Shown here one piece after another: positions 1 to 8,807 of a DNA stretch of 64,000 bases. Position 1 is the first letter of the stretch. Every line of letters begins with the position of its first letter. Location: assembly GCA_019090455.1 (NCBI GenBank), contig JAHRWA010000034.1, positions 1-64,000 on the forward strand, read 5' to 3'. Source of the DNA: Pseudomonadales bacterium (GTDB lineage: Bacteria; Pseudomonadota; Gammaproteobacteria; Pseudomonadales; DC-out160). A program made the position numbers and the translations under genes. The notes beneath the pieces are model-generated. The model was not told the origin of the DNA and searched no databases. It saw only the letters and a list, made by a program, of their open reading frames with translations.

Positions 1-35
1 ACAATGACGCAAACATTTTTATTCGTTGGATATTC

Positions 36-800
36 ATGGCAATCATTTGGAAAAAAAAAGTCGACAACACACACTACGAAGTACGATCTCATGGTGCAAG
101 CAGAAGACTCTATACCGACGACGTATTTCATAGCCAACACAATGAGAACACGTTATTCACAGGTTCTGTTTGGGATATTCTCGCCCTCCCTGCGCTGCTT
201 TGTCCGGCAGGGACTATCAAATCTATTCTGGTATTAGGAGTCGGCGGCGGTAGCGTCATACAAACCCTACTCAAAATCACCGACCCCATCAGCGTCACAG
301 GCATTGAATTAAACCCGACACACCTCTACGTAGCCAAGCGCTTTTTCAAGTTGAATGATAAACGAATTAAACTAGTTCAAGCTGACGCTGTTGAGTGGAT
401 AAATCAACAACAAGGCCCTAAGTTTGATTTGATTATTGAAGATCTTTATGGGGAAAAGGAAGGCGAACCCGTACGTGTTGCAGAACCAAGCGAAGCTTGG
501 TTCCATGCGCTATCACAGCACCTATCTGAAGATGGCCTTCTAGTGATGAACTTTATCTCTAAGGGCGAATTGAAAAAGGCGGACTATTTTTATAAACAGA
601 AAATACAAAACCAGTATTCCACTGCCCTACAACTCAACACTGCTGCATATGAAAACTGTATTGGGATATTTGCAAAAAGAAAAGTATCTGCAAGAAAAAT
701 CAAAAGTAATTTGGAAGCTCTCGCACTGCCAAAAAAGCAAACCAAAAAGCTAAACTACTCCTGCCGAAAACTCATTTCATCAAACTCGAAAGCCATATGA
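36..800 (+). CDS. Spermidine synthase-like aminopropyltransferase/methyltransferase-fold protein
   Basis: A 254-residue protein with the Rossmann fold of spermidine synthases. The glycine-rich nucleotide loop VLGVGGGSV is near residue 66, the acidic end of the next strand (GIELNP) is near residue 90, and an acidic DLIIEDLYGE stretch follows near residue 130. The family transfers aminopropyl groups from decarboxylated SAM to polyamines, but many short stand-alone members like this one have no proven substrate and may be plain SAM-dependent methyltransferases. The C-terminal 40 residues are lysine-rich and not typical of the enzyme core. It lacks the N-terminal beta-strand domain of full spermidine synthases. 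The fold assignment is good and the substrate is unknown. It lies against the window edge, so upstream operon partners cannot be seen. Confidence 0.7.
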   Translation: MAIIWKKKVDNTHYEVRSHGASRRLYTDDVFHSQHNENTLFTGSVWDILALPALLCPAGTIKSILVLGVGGGSVIQTLLKITDPISVTGIELNPTHLYVAKRFFKLNDKRIKLVQADAVEWINQQQGPKFDLIIEDLYGEKEGEPVRVAEPSEAWFHALSQHLSEDGLLVMNFISKGELKKADYFYKQKIQNQYSTALQLNTAAYENCIGIFAKRKVSARKIKSNLEALALPKKQTKKLNYSCRKLISSNSKAI

Positions 801-831
801 CAACCCTAAATACCAGACAAACTACATAAGG

Positions 832-1497
832 CTACGGCTGGACGTCAATCACAAACTCCTGGAATTGGCTAGCGCCTTCTTCCACTTCAACCCGTAATTT
901 GACTAAGCTAATTCCTGTTTGATACCTTGTAGGATGCCAGCTTATAAACCCCGTATTGGTAACAAACATACCATCTGGTGCATCTATCAATCCCACCTGT
1001 ATCTGCTGCAACTGATTGGAAACGACCTCTAGTTGATACTCAAATTGCACGCCCTGCTTCAGTTTAACGGGAGGTACACTGACAATTTTAAGACCCCCGG
1101 CTCGCCTATCTTCTAGTGACCCTTTTGTTTCAGTAGTCGCATTTATTTTAGAAGACTCACTTTCTTCAGAAAACAATATGGCCGAGGAATAAATCCGAGG
1201 CGTAGCAATAGACAATATTCTCGCATTCACTCTCTCGGTCTTGTTGAGAAAATCAGTTTTTTTTGCCGAATCTCTCGCCTGCTCCTTTAGTAAAGTATTT
1301 TTAAAAACCTCAGTTGAAACCGCCACCGAGGCATCTTCTACCGTTCCTTGATTTTCAGCCAACTCCTCTGAAACAGTTTCTGCATACACCTTAGAACCGG
1401 CAAATAAAAATACACACAAGATTAACGAAAGAATCACAGGCATCGGCGATAAAAGTGGTCGATAGATGAATCCCATAAACGTACCTAGGCAAGACAC
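832..1497 (-). CDS. Secreted or membrane-anchored protein with a C-terminal Ig/cadherin-like domain
   Basis: A 221-residue protein with a hydrophobic N-terminal segment (about residues 17-39, ending in a plausible SKVYAE cleavage region), which is a signal peptide or anchor. A low-complexity, charged Ser/Glu/Ala linker follows to about residue 130. The last 85 residues look like a bacterial Ig-like (He_PIG or cadherin-like) domain. They contain a proline-rich first strand, a YQLEV strand, a GLIDAPDGM turn and the sequence FISWHPTRYQTG, which matches the G-x-I-x-W-x-P-T signature of those domains. Such domains usually mediate protein or carbohydrate contacts outside the cell. It is convergent with the preceding gene. 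The catalytic role, if any, is unknown. Confidence 0.6.
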   Translation of the reverse strand: MSCLGTFMGFIYRPLLSPMPVILSLILCVFLFAGSKVYAETVSEELAENQGTVEDASVAVSTEVFKNTLLKEQARDSAKKTDFLNKTERVNARILSIATPRIYSSAILFSEESESSKINATTETKGSLEDRRAGGLKIVSVPPVKLKQGVQFEYQLEVVSNQLQQIQVGLIDAPDGMFVTNTGFISWHPTRYQTGISLVKLRVEVEEGASQFQEFVIDVQP

Positions 1498-1783
1498 AAA
1501 TTAGAAATACACGGATATACAATAAAAAAGATCAATAATTGGCCGCATAGTAAGCTCGAATGAAATAAAACACAACAAAGCTATTCCATTCACTTATATA
1601 GCTAAAAGCAACAAATAAACCAATAAGTACAACAGAATCAGATATTTACCACCTAACCACACATAAATTAGCCAAATTGCGCCAATTCTTTCCTTAAATA
1701 ACACTGAAATCGTCCCATTTAGCCAACGAATTAAGTAGACTGGGCCTCAATAAAAATAAAAACCCCATGATATCCCTTTAAGA

Positions 1784-2692
1784 GTGAATATCAGTGTTAT
1801 GAAAAGCCTAAAAACTCTATTCCCCAATAAAAACCTTGAGATCGCTGCCACTTTTGTTACGAGCGCGACATTTACTTTTTTCATCACCCTCATTCTCATC
1901 TCCTCCAGTTACACCATGTTAAGCGACGAGGAACATCTCACTCTGCTAGATGAAATAAATTCTTCCAACATTAAAGCGAGCAATCAAGAATGGAATTCAA
2001 AGCACTATAAAGAAAAGTTAGAACTGATATCCCTGACATTGGAATCAACGCAAGCGCAACTGACAGAATCACAAAGAAAGGTAGCAAAATTAAATGTAGA
2101 ATCCGCAGAATTAGATTCTGCACTGAACCAATTAAATGCATTTATCTCAAAATGCGCTGAAAAACGAAATACGACGAATAAACTCAACTGTTTCGCACAA
2201 ACACGAAAAATGGCAAGTTTAGTCAAAAATAAAAACAATAAATCTTATTCCTCTGTGGAGAAAAAGGGATATTGGAGCCTAACTCAACACAGAACACCTA
2301 CAAAGGAAATCACGTCCGTATTCCTCACAGCTAAAGCTCAAAACATAACGACAGATGGCGACACAGCGTTTCAACCCACTCTCAATCTACATTGTGATAC
2401 CGAGAGAACGAACGCGTACATCGATTGGGGCTTTGACATAAAAGGCATCGAAGTTAAGTTGTTAACCCAACTAGACAAGAAGGCTTCCGTTAAAAACACT
2501 TGGAGTATATCCAAGACGGGGCACCACACAATTGCCCCTGGCGATAATCAACAATTTATCAAAAACCTCATTGCACACAAACACTTTTTCGCGCAAATCA
2601 GAGACAAAAAAAACCAGCCGATACTGGCTGACTTTAACCTCACGGATCTAGGAAACATCATCGAACCGTTAAGGGTTGCTTGCGCATTTTAA
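1784..2692 (+). CDS. Hypothetical single-pass membrane protein with coiled coil
   Basis: I do not recognise the family. The 302-residue product has one N-terminal transmembrane segment (about residues 24-45), then a strongly charged helical stretch with heptad-like spacing (about 58-118) that should form a periplasmic coiled coil. A globular C-terminal part (about 150-302) contains several cysteines. The start given is a GTG; an in-frame ATG at 1799 is equally possible, since neither has a convincing ribosome binding site. Codons are A/T-rich compared with the housekeeping genes in the window. It stands alone, with about 290 bp of non-coding DNA before it and 400 bp after. Confidence 0.55.
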   Translation: MNISVMKSLKTLFPNKNLEIAATFVTSATFTFFITLILISSSYTMLSDEEHLTLLDEINSSNIKASNQEWNSKHYKEKLELISLTLESTQAQLTESQRKVAKLNVESAELDSALNQLNAFISKCAEKRNTTNKLNCFAQTRKMASLVKNKNNKSYSSVEKKGYWSLTQHRTPTKEITSVFLTAKAQNITTDGDTAFQPTLNLHCDTERTNAYIDWGFDIKGIEVKLLTQLDKKASVKNTWSISKTGHHTIAPGDNQQFIKNLIAHKHFFAQIRDKKNQPILADFNLTDLGNIIEPLRVACAF

Positions 2693-3100
2693 GTATTGAT
2701 CTGGATGGCAAATAGCCTTAGTCTAAGCCGAAGTTAGCGTATCAACAGTAACATCAGGCGTAACGGGCCATCCTAGAAGCTCCGACCTCCGCAGTTAATT
2801 TATAAGCCTAAAAGAAACCTCAATCCAACCGATTTAGTCTAGTGACTCATTCAATTAAGTCACAGACTTAGATTAATCACCAACTTATGTTCAATCACGG
2901 ATAGCACCGATAGATTGTTCCAAAGTGAACTGGACAACTGTCATTATATTCATTAACAATACGGCAGTTTGAATCAACGAAGAATAATAGCAAACCAGCA
3001 TTAAATAATAACTTACGACTCAAGCAATTAAGATCATTGAAAGCGACTCAATTGACTTGCGACATACCCATAAATTTTTTGGTACTAAGGGACTTAAAGA
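2693..3100. other. Intergenic region, no gene recognised
   Basis: These 408 bases carry no open frame of interest, no tRNA-like fold and no clear terminator after the preceding gene. The last 20 bases contain the AAGGGAC ribosome binding site of the following lipoprotein gene. A promoter for that gene must lie here, but I cannot place it with confidence. Confidence 0.5.
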
Positions 3101-4132
3101 ATGATTACAAACAAGCTTATCGTTAACGTCATACCCAGCAGGCTGCTAGGTATGATTACCTTGATGGGGACTCTCCTCGTTCTAGGCGGCTGTACCCATA
3201 TATATAACTTAACCGGTTCGGCTATCGTCAAGTACGGTAAAGACCAAATGATCCCTTACTTTCTTTCCACAGAAGATCCCTACGTCGCCTGCGCTATGGG
3301 GGAGAGCTTATCTCCCGTATTACTTTCGTTTGGCGAGGTCACTGATCAGATGACCACTGTTATTGCCCTGGCATCGGGAATGTGTGCGGATCTACAATCC
3401 AGAGAATCAGAACTTCGATATCTTCGCGCCTTACGTAAAAACGACCCTATCGAAGCTGAAGATGCAAGGATTCAACAAAAACGCTACACCGCATTAGCAG
3501 CGAAGCGCATGGTCGAGGGCTACAATGCTCTTGTCAGAGTTTACGGCGAGCCTGGCGGCAAGTGCCCTAAATTGAAAGGCTTTGATAATCAATTATTCTG
3601 GATGATAGGTTTAATGGATGGAATGCAGGCCGTACTAGCGGACGTTTCATCCGACTCTAAAAGCAATATCCCCATGGGTATCATTCCAAAAGTACTAGAA
3701 GGCGTTAAGTGCCTCGACAGTGAAGAATGGTGGGGGCTTCCCGAAGGTATTTCTTCTCTCGTTCTTATATTATTACCCACAGAATTGCCTCCCGGCGTCA
3801 CAGATCCCTACAAAGATCTTGCACACTCAATACAAGTGGGTAAAAACAAAGGGGTTCGCATCGGACAAATGCTAGAAGCAGCACTCTATGAAAACCAAGG
3901 AAAAACAGAAGAATTAAAAGCCGTTATTAGGGATCACGTACAAACTAAAGAAAAGGTACCTGGCGACCCCGCTCTTCGCTTTTTGGATGAAATGGCAACT
4001 ATGCAGATTAGACTTATATCCGACAGATTATGGACTGAAGCAACAGGGAAGCGCACACCTTACGGTAAGCTAGGCACATTTTGGGATGACCCCAAGACAA
4101 GCTCCGCCTTGGATATCGACGATTTAATATAA
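3101..4132 (+). CDS. TatT-like lipoprotein (TRAP transporter-associated, TPR-like)
   Basis: A 343-residue predicted lipoprotein. The signal sequence ends in the lipobox LVLGGC with Cys at about residue 31. The mature part is helical and carries paired cysteines (DPYVACAMGES, GMCAD, GGKCPKL, GVKCLDS) plus the motif YGEPGGKCPKL. This pattern matches the family annotated as TRAP transporter TatT component, whose best-studied member is the Treponema pallidum TatT lipoprotein that partners a periplasmic binding protein. The binding-protein gene follows after 17 bp, so the two form an operon. No DctQ/DctM-type membrane genes are nearby, so the pair either works with a permease elsewhere or has another role. 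The ribosome binding site AAGGGAC lies about 9 nt before the ATG. Confidence 0.72.
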   Translation: MITNKLIVNVIPSRLLGMITLMGTLLVLGGCTHIYNLTGSAIVKYGKDQMIPYFLSTEDPYVACAMGESLSPVLLSFGEVTDQMTTVIALASGMCADLQSRESELRYLRALRKNDPIEAEDARIQQKRYTALAAKRMVEGYNALVRVYGEPGGKCPKLKGFDNQLFWMIGLMDGMQAVLADVSSDSKSNIPMGIIPKVLEGVKCLDSEEWWGLPEGISSLVLILLPTELPPGVTDPYKDLAHSIQVGKNKGVRIGQMLEAALYENQGKTEELKAVIRDHVQTKEKVPGDPALRFLDEMATMQIRLISDRLWTEATGKRTPYGKLGTFWDDPKTSSALDIDDLI

Positions 4133-4149
4133 AACTGGAGAAACTAAAA

Positions 4150-5172
4150 ATGAATAATATAGTGAAGCGCTTTACACGAGGCATAGTCGCCTCAGCAGCG
4201 ATAGGGCTCGCGTCCACATCTTTTGCAGAAGCCCCCGTTGAAAGAACTATGTGCCTTTGGGATCCCATTGGTGCAAGCGGCCCCATCTATCAAGCATTAA
4301 AGGATTACCAAGTTTCTGCGCTCAAATGGGGCGTAAAATTAAACCTTAAAGTTTATACCGCAGACGTAGTCGCGGCTGAAGACTTTAAAGCCGGCATATG
4401 CGACATGGTAAACCTACCCGGCATATTAGCGCGAAGCTATGTTCCATTTGCTGGCACAATAGATGCCATTGGTGCCATACCAACCTATGATCATTTGAAG
4501 GTTATTTTAGAAACACTTGCATCGCCAAAAGCAGCGAAGTATATGTCCTCTGGCGAATATGAAGTGGTATCCGTCGTACCACTGGGTGCCGCGTATGCTT
4601 TTATGGCTGACCGCTCCACCACAACCATTGCCGATCTCGCCGGAAAGAAAATCCCCGTTTTAGATAATGCACCTGAAATACAGATGTTTGTTGCGCAAGC
4701 TGGAATGACACCGGTTTCTGCCACCCTTGCCACAATGTTCAGCAAATTCAACAATCATGCTGTTGACCTCACCGCTGCTCCCGCTATCGCTTTTGAGCCG
4801 CTGGAATTGCACAAAGGGCTTGAGCCTAACGGCGGCATTATTGAATTTCCGCTGATTCAAATCACGTTACAGCTACTCTCTCGAAAATCCCGCTTACCAG
4901 AAGGTTTTGGTCAAAGCTCACGAGAGTATGCCGTCTCTCACTTTGACGATGCAGTAAAAGTCATCAAACAAAGCGAGACCAGCATTCCCAAGAAGTATTG
5001 GATAACTGTCCCAGAAGATAAAAAAATAGGCTGGACCGAATTATTTAGACTCAATCGAATAGCGCTACGTGATAAGGGGATTTATGATGGTAAAGCCTTA
5101 ACTGTATTCCGTAAGATTCGATGCTCGAAGGAGCCGGATCTCGCTGAGTGTACTGCGGCAGATAAGGAATAA
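4150..5172 (+). CDS. Periplasmic solute-binding protein (DUF6091, TatP/TRAP-P-like)
   Basis: A 340-residue protein with a Sec signal peptide (cleavage likely after SFAEA, about residue 25). The remainder has the two-lobed layout of periplasmic ligand-binding proteins. It resembles the family named putative solute-binding protein DUF6091, which is regularly encoded beside a TatT-type lipoprotein, as here (17 bp gap). The conserved-looking FKAGICDMVNLPG stretch around residue 80 resembles the segment of TRAP-P proteins that lines the ligand cleft. The ligand cannot be predicted; hydrophobic carboxylates or lipids have been proposed for the Treponema counterpart. A strong terminator follows within 25 bp, which closes a two-gene operon. 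Confidence 0.7.
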   Translation: MNNIVKRFTRGIVASAAIGLASTSFAEAPVERTMCLWDPIGASGPIYQALKDYQVSALKWGVKLNLKVYTADVVAAEDFKAGICDMVNLPGILARSYVPFAGTIDAIGAIPTYDHLKVILETLASPKAAKYMSSGEYEVVSVVPLGAAYAFMADRSTTTIADLAGKKIPVLDNAPEIQMFVAQAGMTPVSATLATMFSKFNNHAVDLTAAPAIAFEPLELHKGLEPNGGIIEFPLIQITLQLLSRKSRLPEGFGQSSREYAVSHFDDAVKVIKQSETSIPKKYWITVPEDKKIGWTELFRLNRIALRDKGIYDGKALTVFRKIRCSKEPDLAECTAADKE

Positions 5173-5194
5173 TCTTAGCCTTTTGTGTCAGATA

Positions 5195-5234
5195 AAAAAG
5201 GGGCATGATCGCAAGATTATGCCCCTTTTTTTTA
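5195..5234 (+). terminator. Rho-independent terminator after the binding-protein gene
   Basis: A perfect 12-bp stem (AAAAAGGGGCAT with ATGCCCCTTTTT, arms 5195-5206 and 5219-5230) has a 12-nt loop and a T run continuing to 5234. It sits 22 bp after the stop codon of the solute-binding protein gene. The A-rich 5' arm could also let it end the convergent response-regulator transcript. Confidence 0.9.
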
Positions 5235-5273
5235 AATCAAAAATGCTCGGGATTTCTATAACTACTGCAACGA

Positions 5274-6506
5274 TTAAAAAAGTTCGATTTCTACTTGGCC
5301 ATCCTCACCGCCATCCCTATCTTCATGTTTTTCCTCATGCAGCAATCGAATATCTTCCGCAATAGACCGCTGCTGATCTCCTATTTGTTTAAGGTGACAC
5401 ATCACCCCTTCATAGGCGCTCCTAAGAACACCACTATCATCCATCACATCGATTACGCGCGACATAGCTCGATCGATTAACGTCATTAAATAGGCCTCTT
5501 GGTCGTCCTCTAGACCCATCCCAGGTACACGTTGATCTAACTCCTCGACCATTTCTCGCATAACTCCAAGACACGTATTCTCATTTTCCTGCAATCGCTC
5601 AGCTAGACCAGATAAAGTTTCATTAACCAAAGCAAACGATACCGCCAAATTCTCAGTCTGCGAGGCCATTGTCGAATGTGTAATAATATTTTTGATCTGC
5701 GTATCTACAGCACATACGATATGGGGCACCATATCTTTATATCGCCCATACGTATCCCGGTCTTCCAACGGCATATTCTTAATCAGCAATGAGACATTCG
5801 CGTAATTAATCTGAGTTCTACAGCCGAAATCCTGGAACCGTTTATCCGTCTTAGACAGTAAGACAATCAGTTCTTTTTCTAGCGGTTTCACGTCGCCCTC
5901 TTGAGAATAAAAAAGCTCCTCTCCAGAAGCCCTCATATACACACAACAGTTCAGATTAAAACTACCCATCGCCTGTAACAAACACTGCGCTAAACTACCA
6001 AAGTCCTTCATCGTATAGGTAGAATCAATAAAGTTGATGAGTCGACCTAACTCACTACTGCCCTGCATCGCCTGCATTGCAGTTTGACTTGCCATTTGAT
6101 TTTTATCTTCTAGGTCGCGTTGTTGAACTTGCGCCAAGCCAATAACTTTGAGCTTGGCAATAAGCTCATCTTTATCAAATGGCTTAACCAAATAGTCCAT
6201 CGCACCCGCTTCATACCCCAACATCCGTTTGCGCAACGTTCCGTGGGATGACATAAAAATGACAGGGATATTTTTTGTAGTACTTTCACTTTTTAGTCTG
6301 TCACACACCTCGTATCCATTTATGCCATCCATTTCCACATCCAACAGGATAAGGTCAGGGTTCTGGTCAGCTGCCTTCAACAACCCCTCTTCTCCATTGT
6401 TTGCACAAACAATGGAATAGGCAGGTTTCAACGCACGCGACACATAATTTCGCACGACAGCATCATCGTCAATTATCAAAATTTGTAGCTTGGTTACAGC
6501 ATCCAT
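5274..6506 (-). CDS. Response regulator: REC domain with a long uncharacterised output region
   Basis: The N-terminal 125 residues are a canonical receiver domain: the acidic pair in LIIDDDAV, the phospho-acceptor Asp in LILLDVEMDG, the switch Ser in VIFMSSHG and the conserved Lys in YLVKPF. The remaining roughly 280 residues have no DNA-binding, GGDEF, EAL or HD-GYP signature. They contain a GAF-like alpha/beta stretch (about 150-270) and a helical C-terminal part ending in an acidic tail. Output is therefore probably by protein contact. The start chosen is the ATG giving MDAVTKLQ; a GTG seven codons upstream (to 6527) is possible. No sensor kinase is adjacent, so the partner is elsewhere. 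Confidence 0.8.
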   Translation of the reverse strand: MDAVTKLQILIIDDDAVVRNYVSRALKPAYSIVCANNGEEGLLKAADQNPDLILLDVEMDGINGYEVCDRLKSESTTKNIPVIFMSSHGTLRKRMLGYEAGAMDYLVKPFDKDELIAKLKVIGLAQVQQRDLEDKNQMASQTAMQAMQGSSELGRLINFIDSTYTMKDFGSLAQCLLQAMGSFNLNCCVYMRASGEELFYSQEGDVKPLEKELIVLLSKTDKRFQDFGCRTQINYANVSLLIKNMPLEDRDTYGRYKDMVPHIVCAVDTQIKNIITHSTMASQTENLAVSFALVNETLSGLAERLQENENTCLGVMREMVEELDQRVPGMGLEDDQEAYLMTLIDRAMSRVIDVMDDSGVLRSAYEGVMCHLKQIGDQQRSIAEDIRLLHEEKHEDRDGGEDGQVEIELF

Positions 6507-6737
6507 TTTCGCTAACCCATACTTCACAATGGTCGACTTACCTTAATTAATACTAGCTTGAAAACGTCGATTCCAAATCAAAAGCGCTGCTATTTACACA
6601 CTATTCTTGGCCAATTTGACCACTTAACCTAATAATCAAACCTCACTATCCGCCGCAGACAATGTAGCCTTTCGTTGTCATCATCGTCATTACCATTCAA
6701 CTTAGAATTTTGAAATAAACTCGGTATAATACACGCT

Positions 6738-7430
6738 ATGCGACTGGACTATCTTATTGCACATACTATTGGGTTATCGAGAAAACAAGCTAAAAAAGCT
6801 ATTGTTGACGGTCAAATCACGATCGAAGGAATGTCTAAAATAAAAAGCAACACGCAGATTCAAGCCGAACACTCTGTCTATTTCAACGGTCTTAAAATCA
6901 GCATGCCACATCCTCGCTATTATATGCTGCACAAACCCGCCGAATACATCTGCTCAACTCAAGACCCGCATCATGAATCCGTATTAACTCTTTTTGATTA
7001 CGACGATAGTTTAGACCTGCACATTGTAGGACGATTAGATTTAGATTCCACAGGACTGCTGCTACTCACCAATGATGGTCAATGGTCACATAAAATCACA
7101 TCCCCAAAAAAACAGTGTTGCAAAATTTACCAAGTACATTTGGCAGATCCAATAACATCACAAGCCATTCTTCAGCTACAAACAGGCATACAACTTAAGG
7201 GCGAAACCAAGGCAACTCTACCCGCAACTGTCGAAGTCATTGATCCCTACACCCTACAAATTTCCATCACTGAAGGCAGATACCATCAAGTCAAACGCAT
7301 GCTCGTCGCCGTAGACAATCACGTACAATCATTGCATCGAGTACAGATAGGAAAAATTAAATTAGATAGTGAGCTGTCTATAGGGCAGTACCGCCCTTTA
7401 ACAGAAGAAGAAATTAATTCCATACGATGA
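6738..7430 (+). CDS. rsuA: 16S rRNA pseudouridine(516) synthase RsuA family
   Basis: A 230-residue enzyme with a complete N-terminal S4 RNA-binding domain (about residues 1-45, MRLDYLIAHTIGLSRKQAKK) followed by the RsuA/RluB/E/F catalytic domain. The signature GRLDLDSTGLLLLTNDG near residue 98-114 includes the catalytic Asp. RsuA converts U516 of 16S rRNA to pseudouridine during 30S assembly. Length and S4 domain favour RsuA over RluE, which lacks S4. RsuA and the RluB/F group are close relatives, so exact target specificity is inferred. The gene precedes rsmC, another 16S rRNA modifier, by 62 bp in the same direction. Confidence 0.85.
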   Translation: MRLDYLIAHTIGLSRKQAKKAIVDGQITIEGMSKIKSNTQIQAEHSVYFNGLKISMPHPRYYMLHKPAEYICSTQDPHHESVLTLFDYDDSLDLHIVGRLDLDSTGLLLLTNDGQWSHKITSPKKQCCKIYQVHLADPITSQAILQLQTGIQLKGETKATLPATVEVIDPYTLQISITEGRYHQVKRMLVAVDNHVQSLHRVQIGKIKLDSELSIGQYRPLTEEEINSIR

Positions 7431-7476
7431 TTTGTCAAAACAAGGATTCGTCAAAATAATGATTTATCAAAAGAGA
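7429..7476. repeat. Tandem triplication, 16-bp unit
   Basis: Three imperfect copies of a 16-bp unit (GATTTGTCAAAACAAG, GATTCGTCAAAATAAT, GATTTATCAAAAGAGA) begin at the stop codon of rsuA and fill the gap to rsmC. The last copy supplies the AGAGA that may serve as the rsmC ribosome binding site. Confidence 0.85.
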
Positions 7477-7492
7477 TAGGCCGAACCACTCC

Positions 7493-8530
7493 ATGCAAGA
7501 TACAGCTCTCACATTAATACAGCCGCACCTAATGCAAAGCGATAAAACGATTCTTTGGGTCATCGACGAAAATATCGCTGCGTTACCCACCACTCTACCC
7601 TCTCCTTCATTAACAGCACTGACCAATCGCTACGATATCTACCAAGAAGCGAACCATAAAAAAATCAATACGCACTTCAATGATTTCGACTCCACACATT
7701 TTAGGCCCAACCATTTTGATTTAATTGTTTATCGCGTATCAAAAGAGCGGGTTGTCGTTCATCACGTGATTAACCAAAGTTTTCCATCTTTAAAAGAAGG
7801 CGGACAACTCATCCTATGCGGACAGAAACAAGAAGGCATAAAAACGCACATTAAAAATGCGGAAAAACGTTTTAACCAGAAAGCATCATTCAAGCTAGAA
7901 AAACAGTTTCGTATCGCAACGCTGATGAAAGACGAGACAGGGGGGACACTCCTCGATGACAATTCATATTCAACACTGCGTCAGATACCGGGCAGCGACA
8001 CACACAGCTTTACCACCAAACCAGGTCTCTTTGGCTGGAATAAAGTGGATGCGGGCAGTGAATTTCTCGCACTCAACTTAAAATCAATGTTTGATAATAG
8101 TCGACTGACTAGTGGATCATTGCTCGATCTGGGTTGTGGTTACGGCTATCTCTCCATCATGGCAAATGATTTGGGTAACTTCGAGATCACAGCTACTGAC
8201 AATAACGCCGCAGCCGTAGCCACTTGCCAGCAGAACTTCCAATCTCATAAAATCAATGGACAGGTGCTCGCCACGGATTGCGGCATGGGCATCAATCAAA
8301 AATTTGATGGCATTATTTGCAACCCACCTTTTCACGGAGGATTTCAAACCTCAGAAGCATTAACTGAGAAATTCTTAATACAAATTCATTTCCTTTTAAA
8401 AAAGGGATGTTCAGCCTTCTTAGTCTGCAATCAATTTCTCGCCATTGAAAAAAAAGCTTCCGCGCTATTCTCCAAAGTAGATTCATCTCACCGCAATAAG
8501 AGTTTCAAACTCATTAGCCTACAAAAATAA
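7493..8530 (+). CDS. rsmC: 16S rRNA (guanine-1207-N2) methyltransferase RsmC
   Basis: A 345-residue protein with the RsmC layout of two tandem methyltransferase-like halves. The N-terminal half is degenerate. The C-terminal half holds the working SAM site (LLDLGCGYGYLSIM near residue 210) and the catalytic NPPFHGG motif near residue 278, typical of N2-guanine and N6-adenine methyltransferases. RsmC methylates G1207 in helix 34 of 16S rRNA within the 30S subunit. It lies directly after rsuA, giving a small rRNA-modification pair. Confidence is high for the activity class and good for the exact target. Confidence 0.88.
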   Translation: MQDTALTLIQPHLMQSDKTILWVIDENIAALPTTLPSPSLTALTNRYDIYQEANHKKINTHFNDFDSTHFRPNHFDLIVYRVSKERVVVHHVINQSFPSLKEGGQLILCGQKQEGIKTHIKNAEKRFNQKASFKLEKQFRIATLMKDETGGTLLDDNSYSTLRQIPGSDTHSFTTKPGLFGWNKVDAGSEFLALNLKSMFDNSRLTSGSLLDLGCGYGYLSIMANDLGNFEITATDNNAAAVATCQQNFQSHKINGQVLATDCGMGINQKFDGIICNPPFHGGFQTSEALTEKFLIQIHFLLKKGCSAFLVCNQFLAIEKKASALFSKVDSSHRNKSFKLISLQK

Positions 8531-8760
8531 AAGAAGGGCATTAAAACTACGGCAAGCTCCTCAATAATCCGTGCTGCTTTTTGAAACAAAGCGTTGTCAA
8601 AATAGTGCTTGAATAAGAAAGAATAAAGTATAAGAATTGCAGCCAAACTTTGTCTGACAATCAATTTCAAAAGCTGATACCACTAACAATTCTAATTGAA
8701 AATTCGCTTTTAACACTCATTAAATACGGCAATTCTCAACACACTAATTCACGATGCAAC

Positions 8761-8790
8761 ACTTCTAGATATAATACTTCAAGATATAAT
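8761..8790. repeat. Tandem duplication, 15-bp unit
   Basis: Two near-identical 15-bp units (ACTTCTAGATATAAT, ACTTCAAGATATAAT), with a weaker third copy just before them, lie immediately upstream of the P450 ribosome binding site (AAAGGGAG). Each copy carries a TATAAT-like hexamer, so the duplication may affect promoter strength. Confidence 0.8.
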
Positions 8791-8807
8791 AAAGGGAGCA
8801 GAATAAA

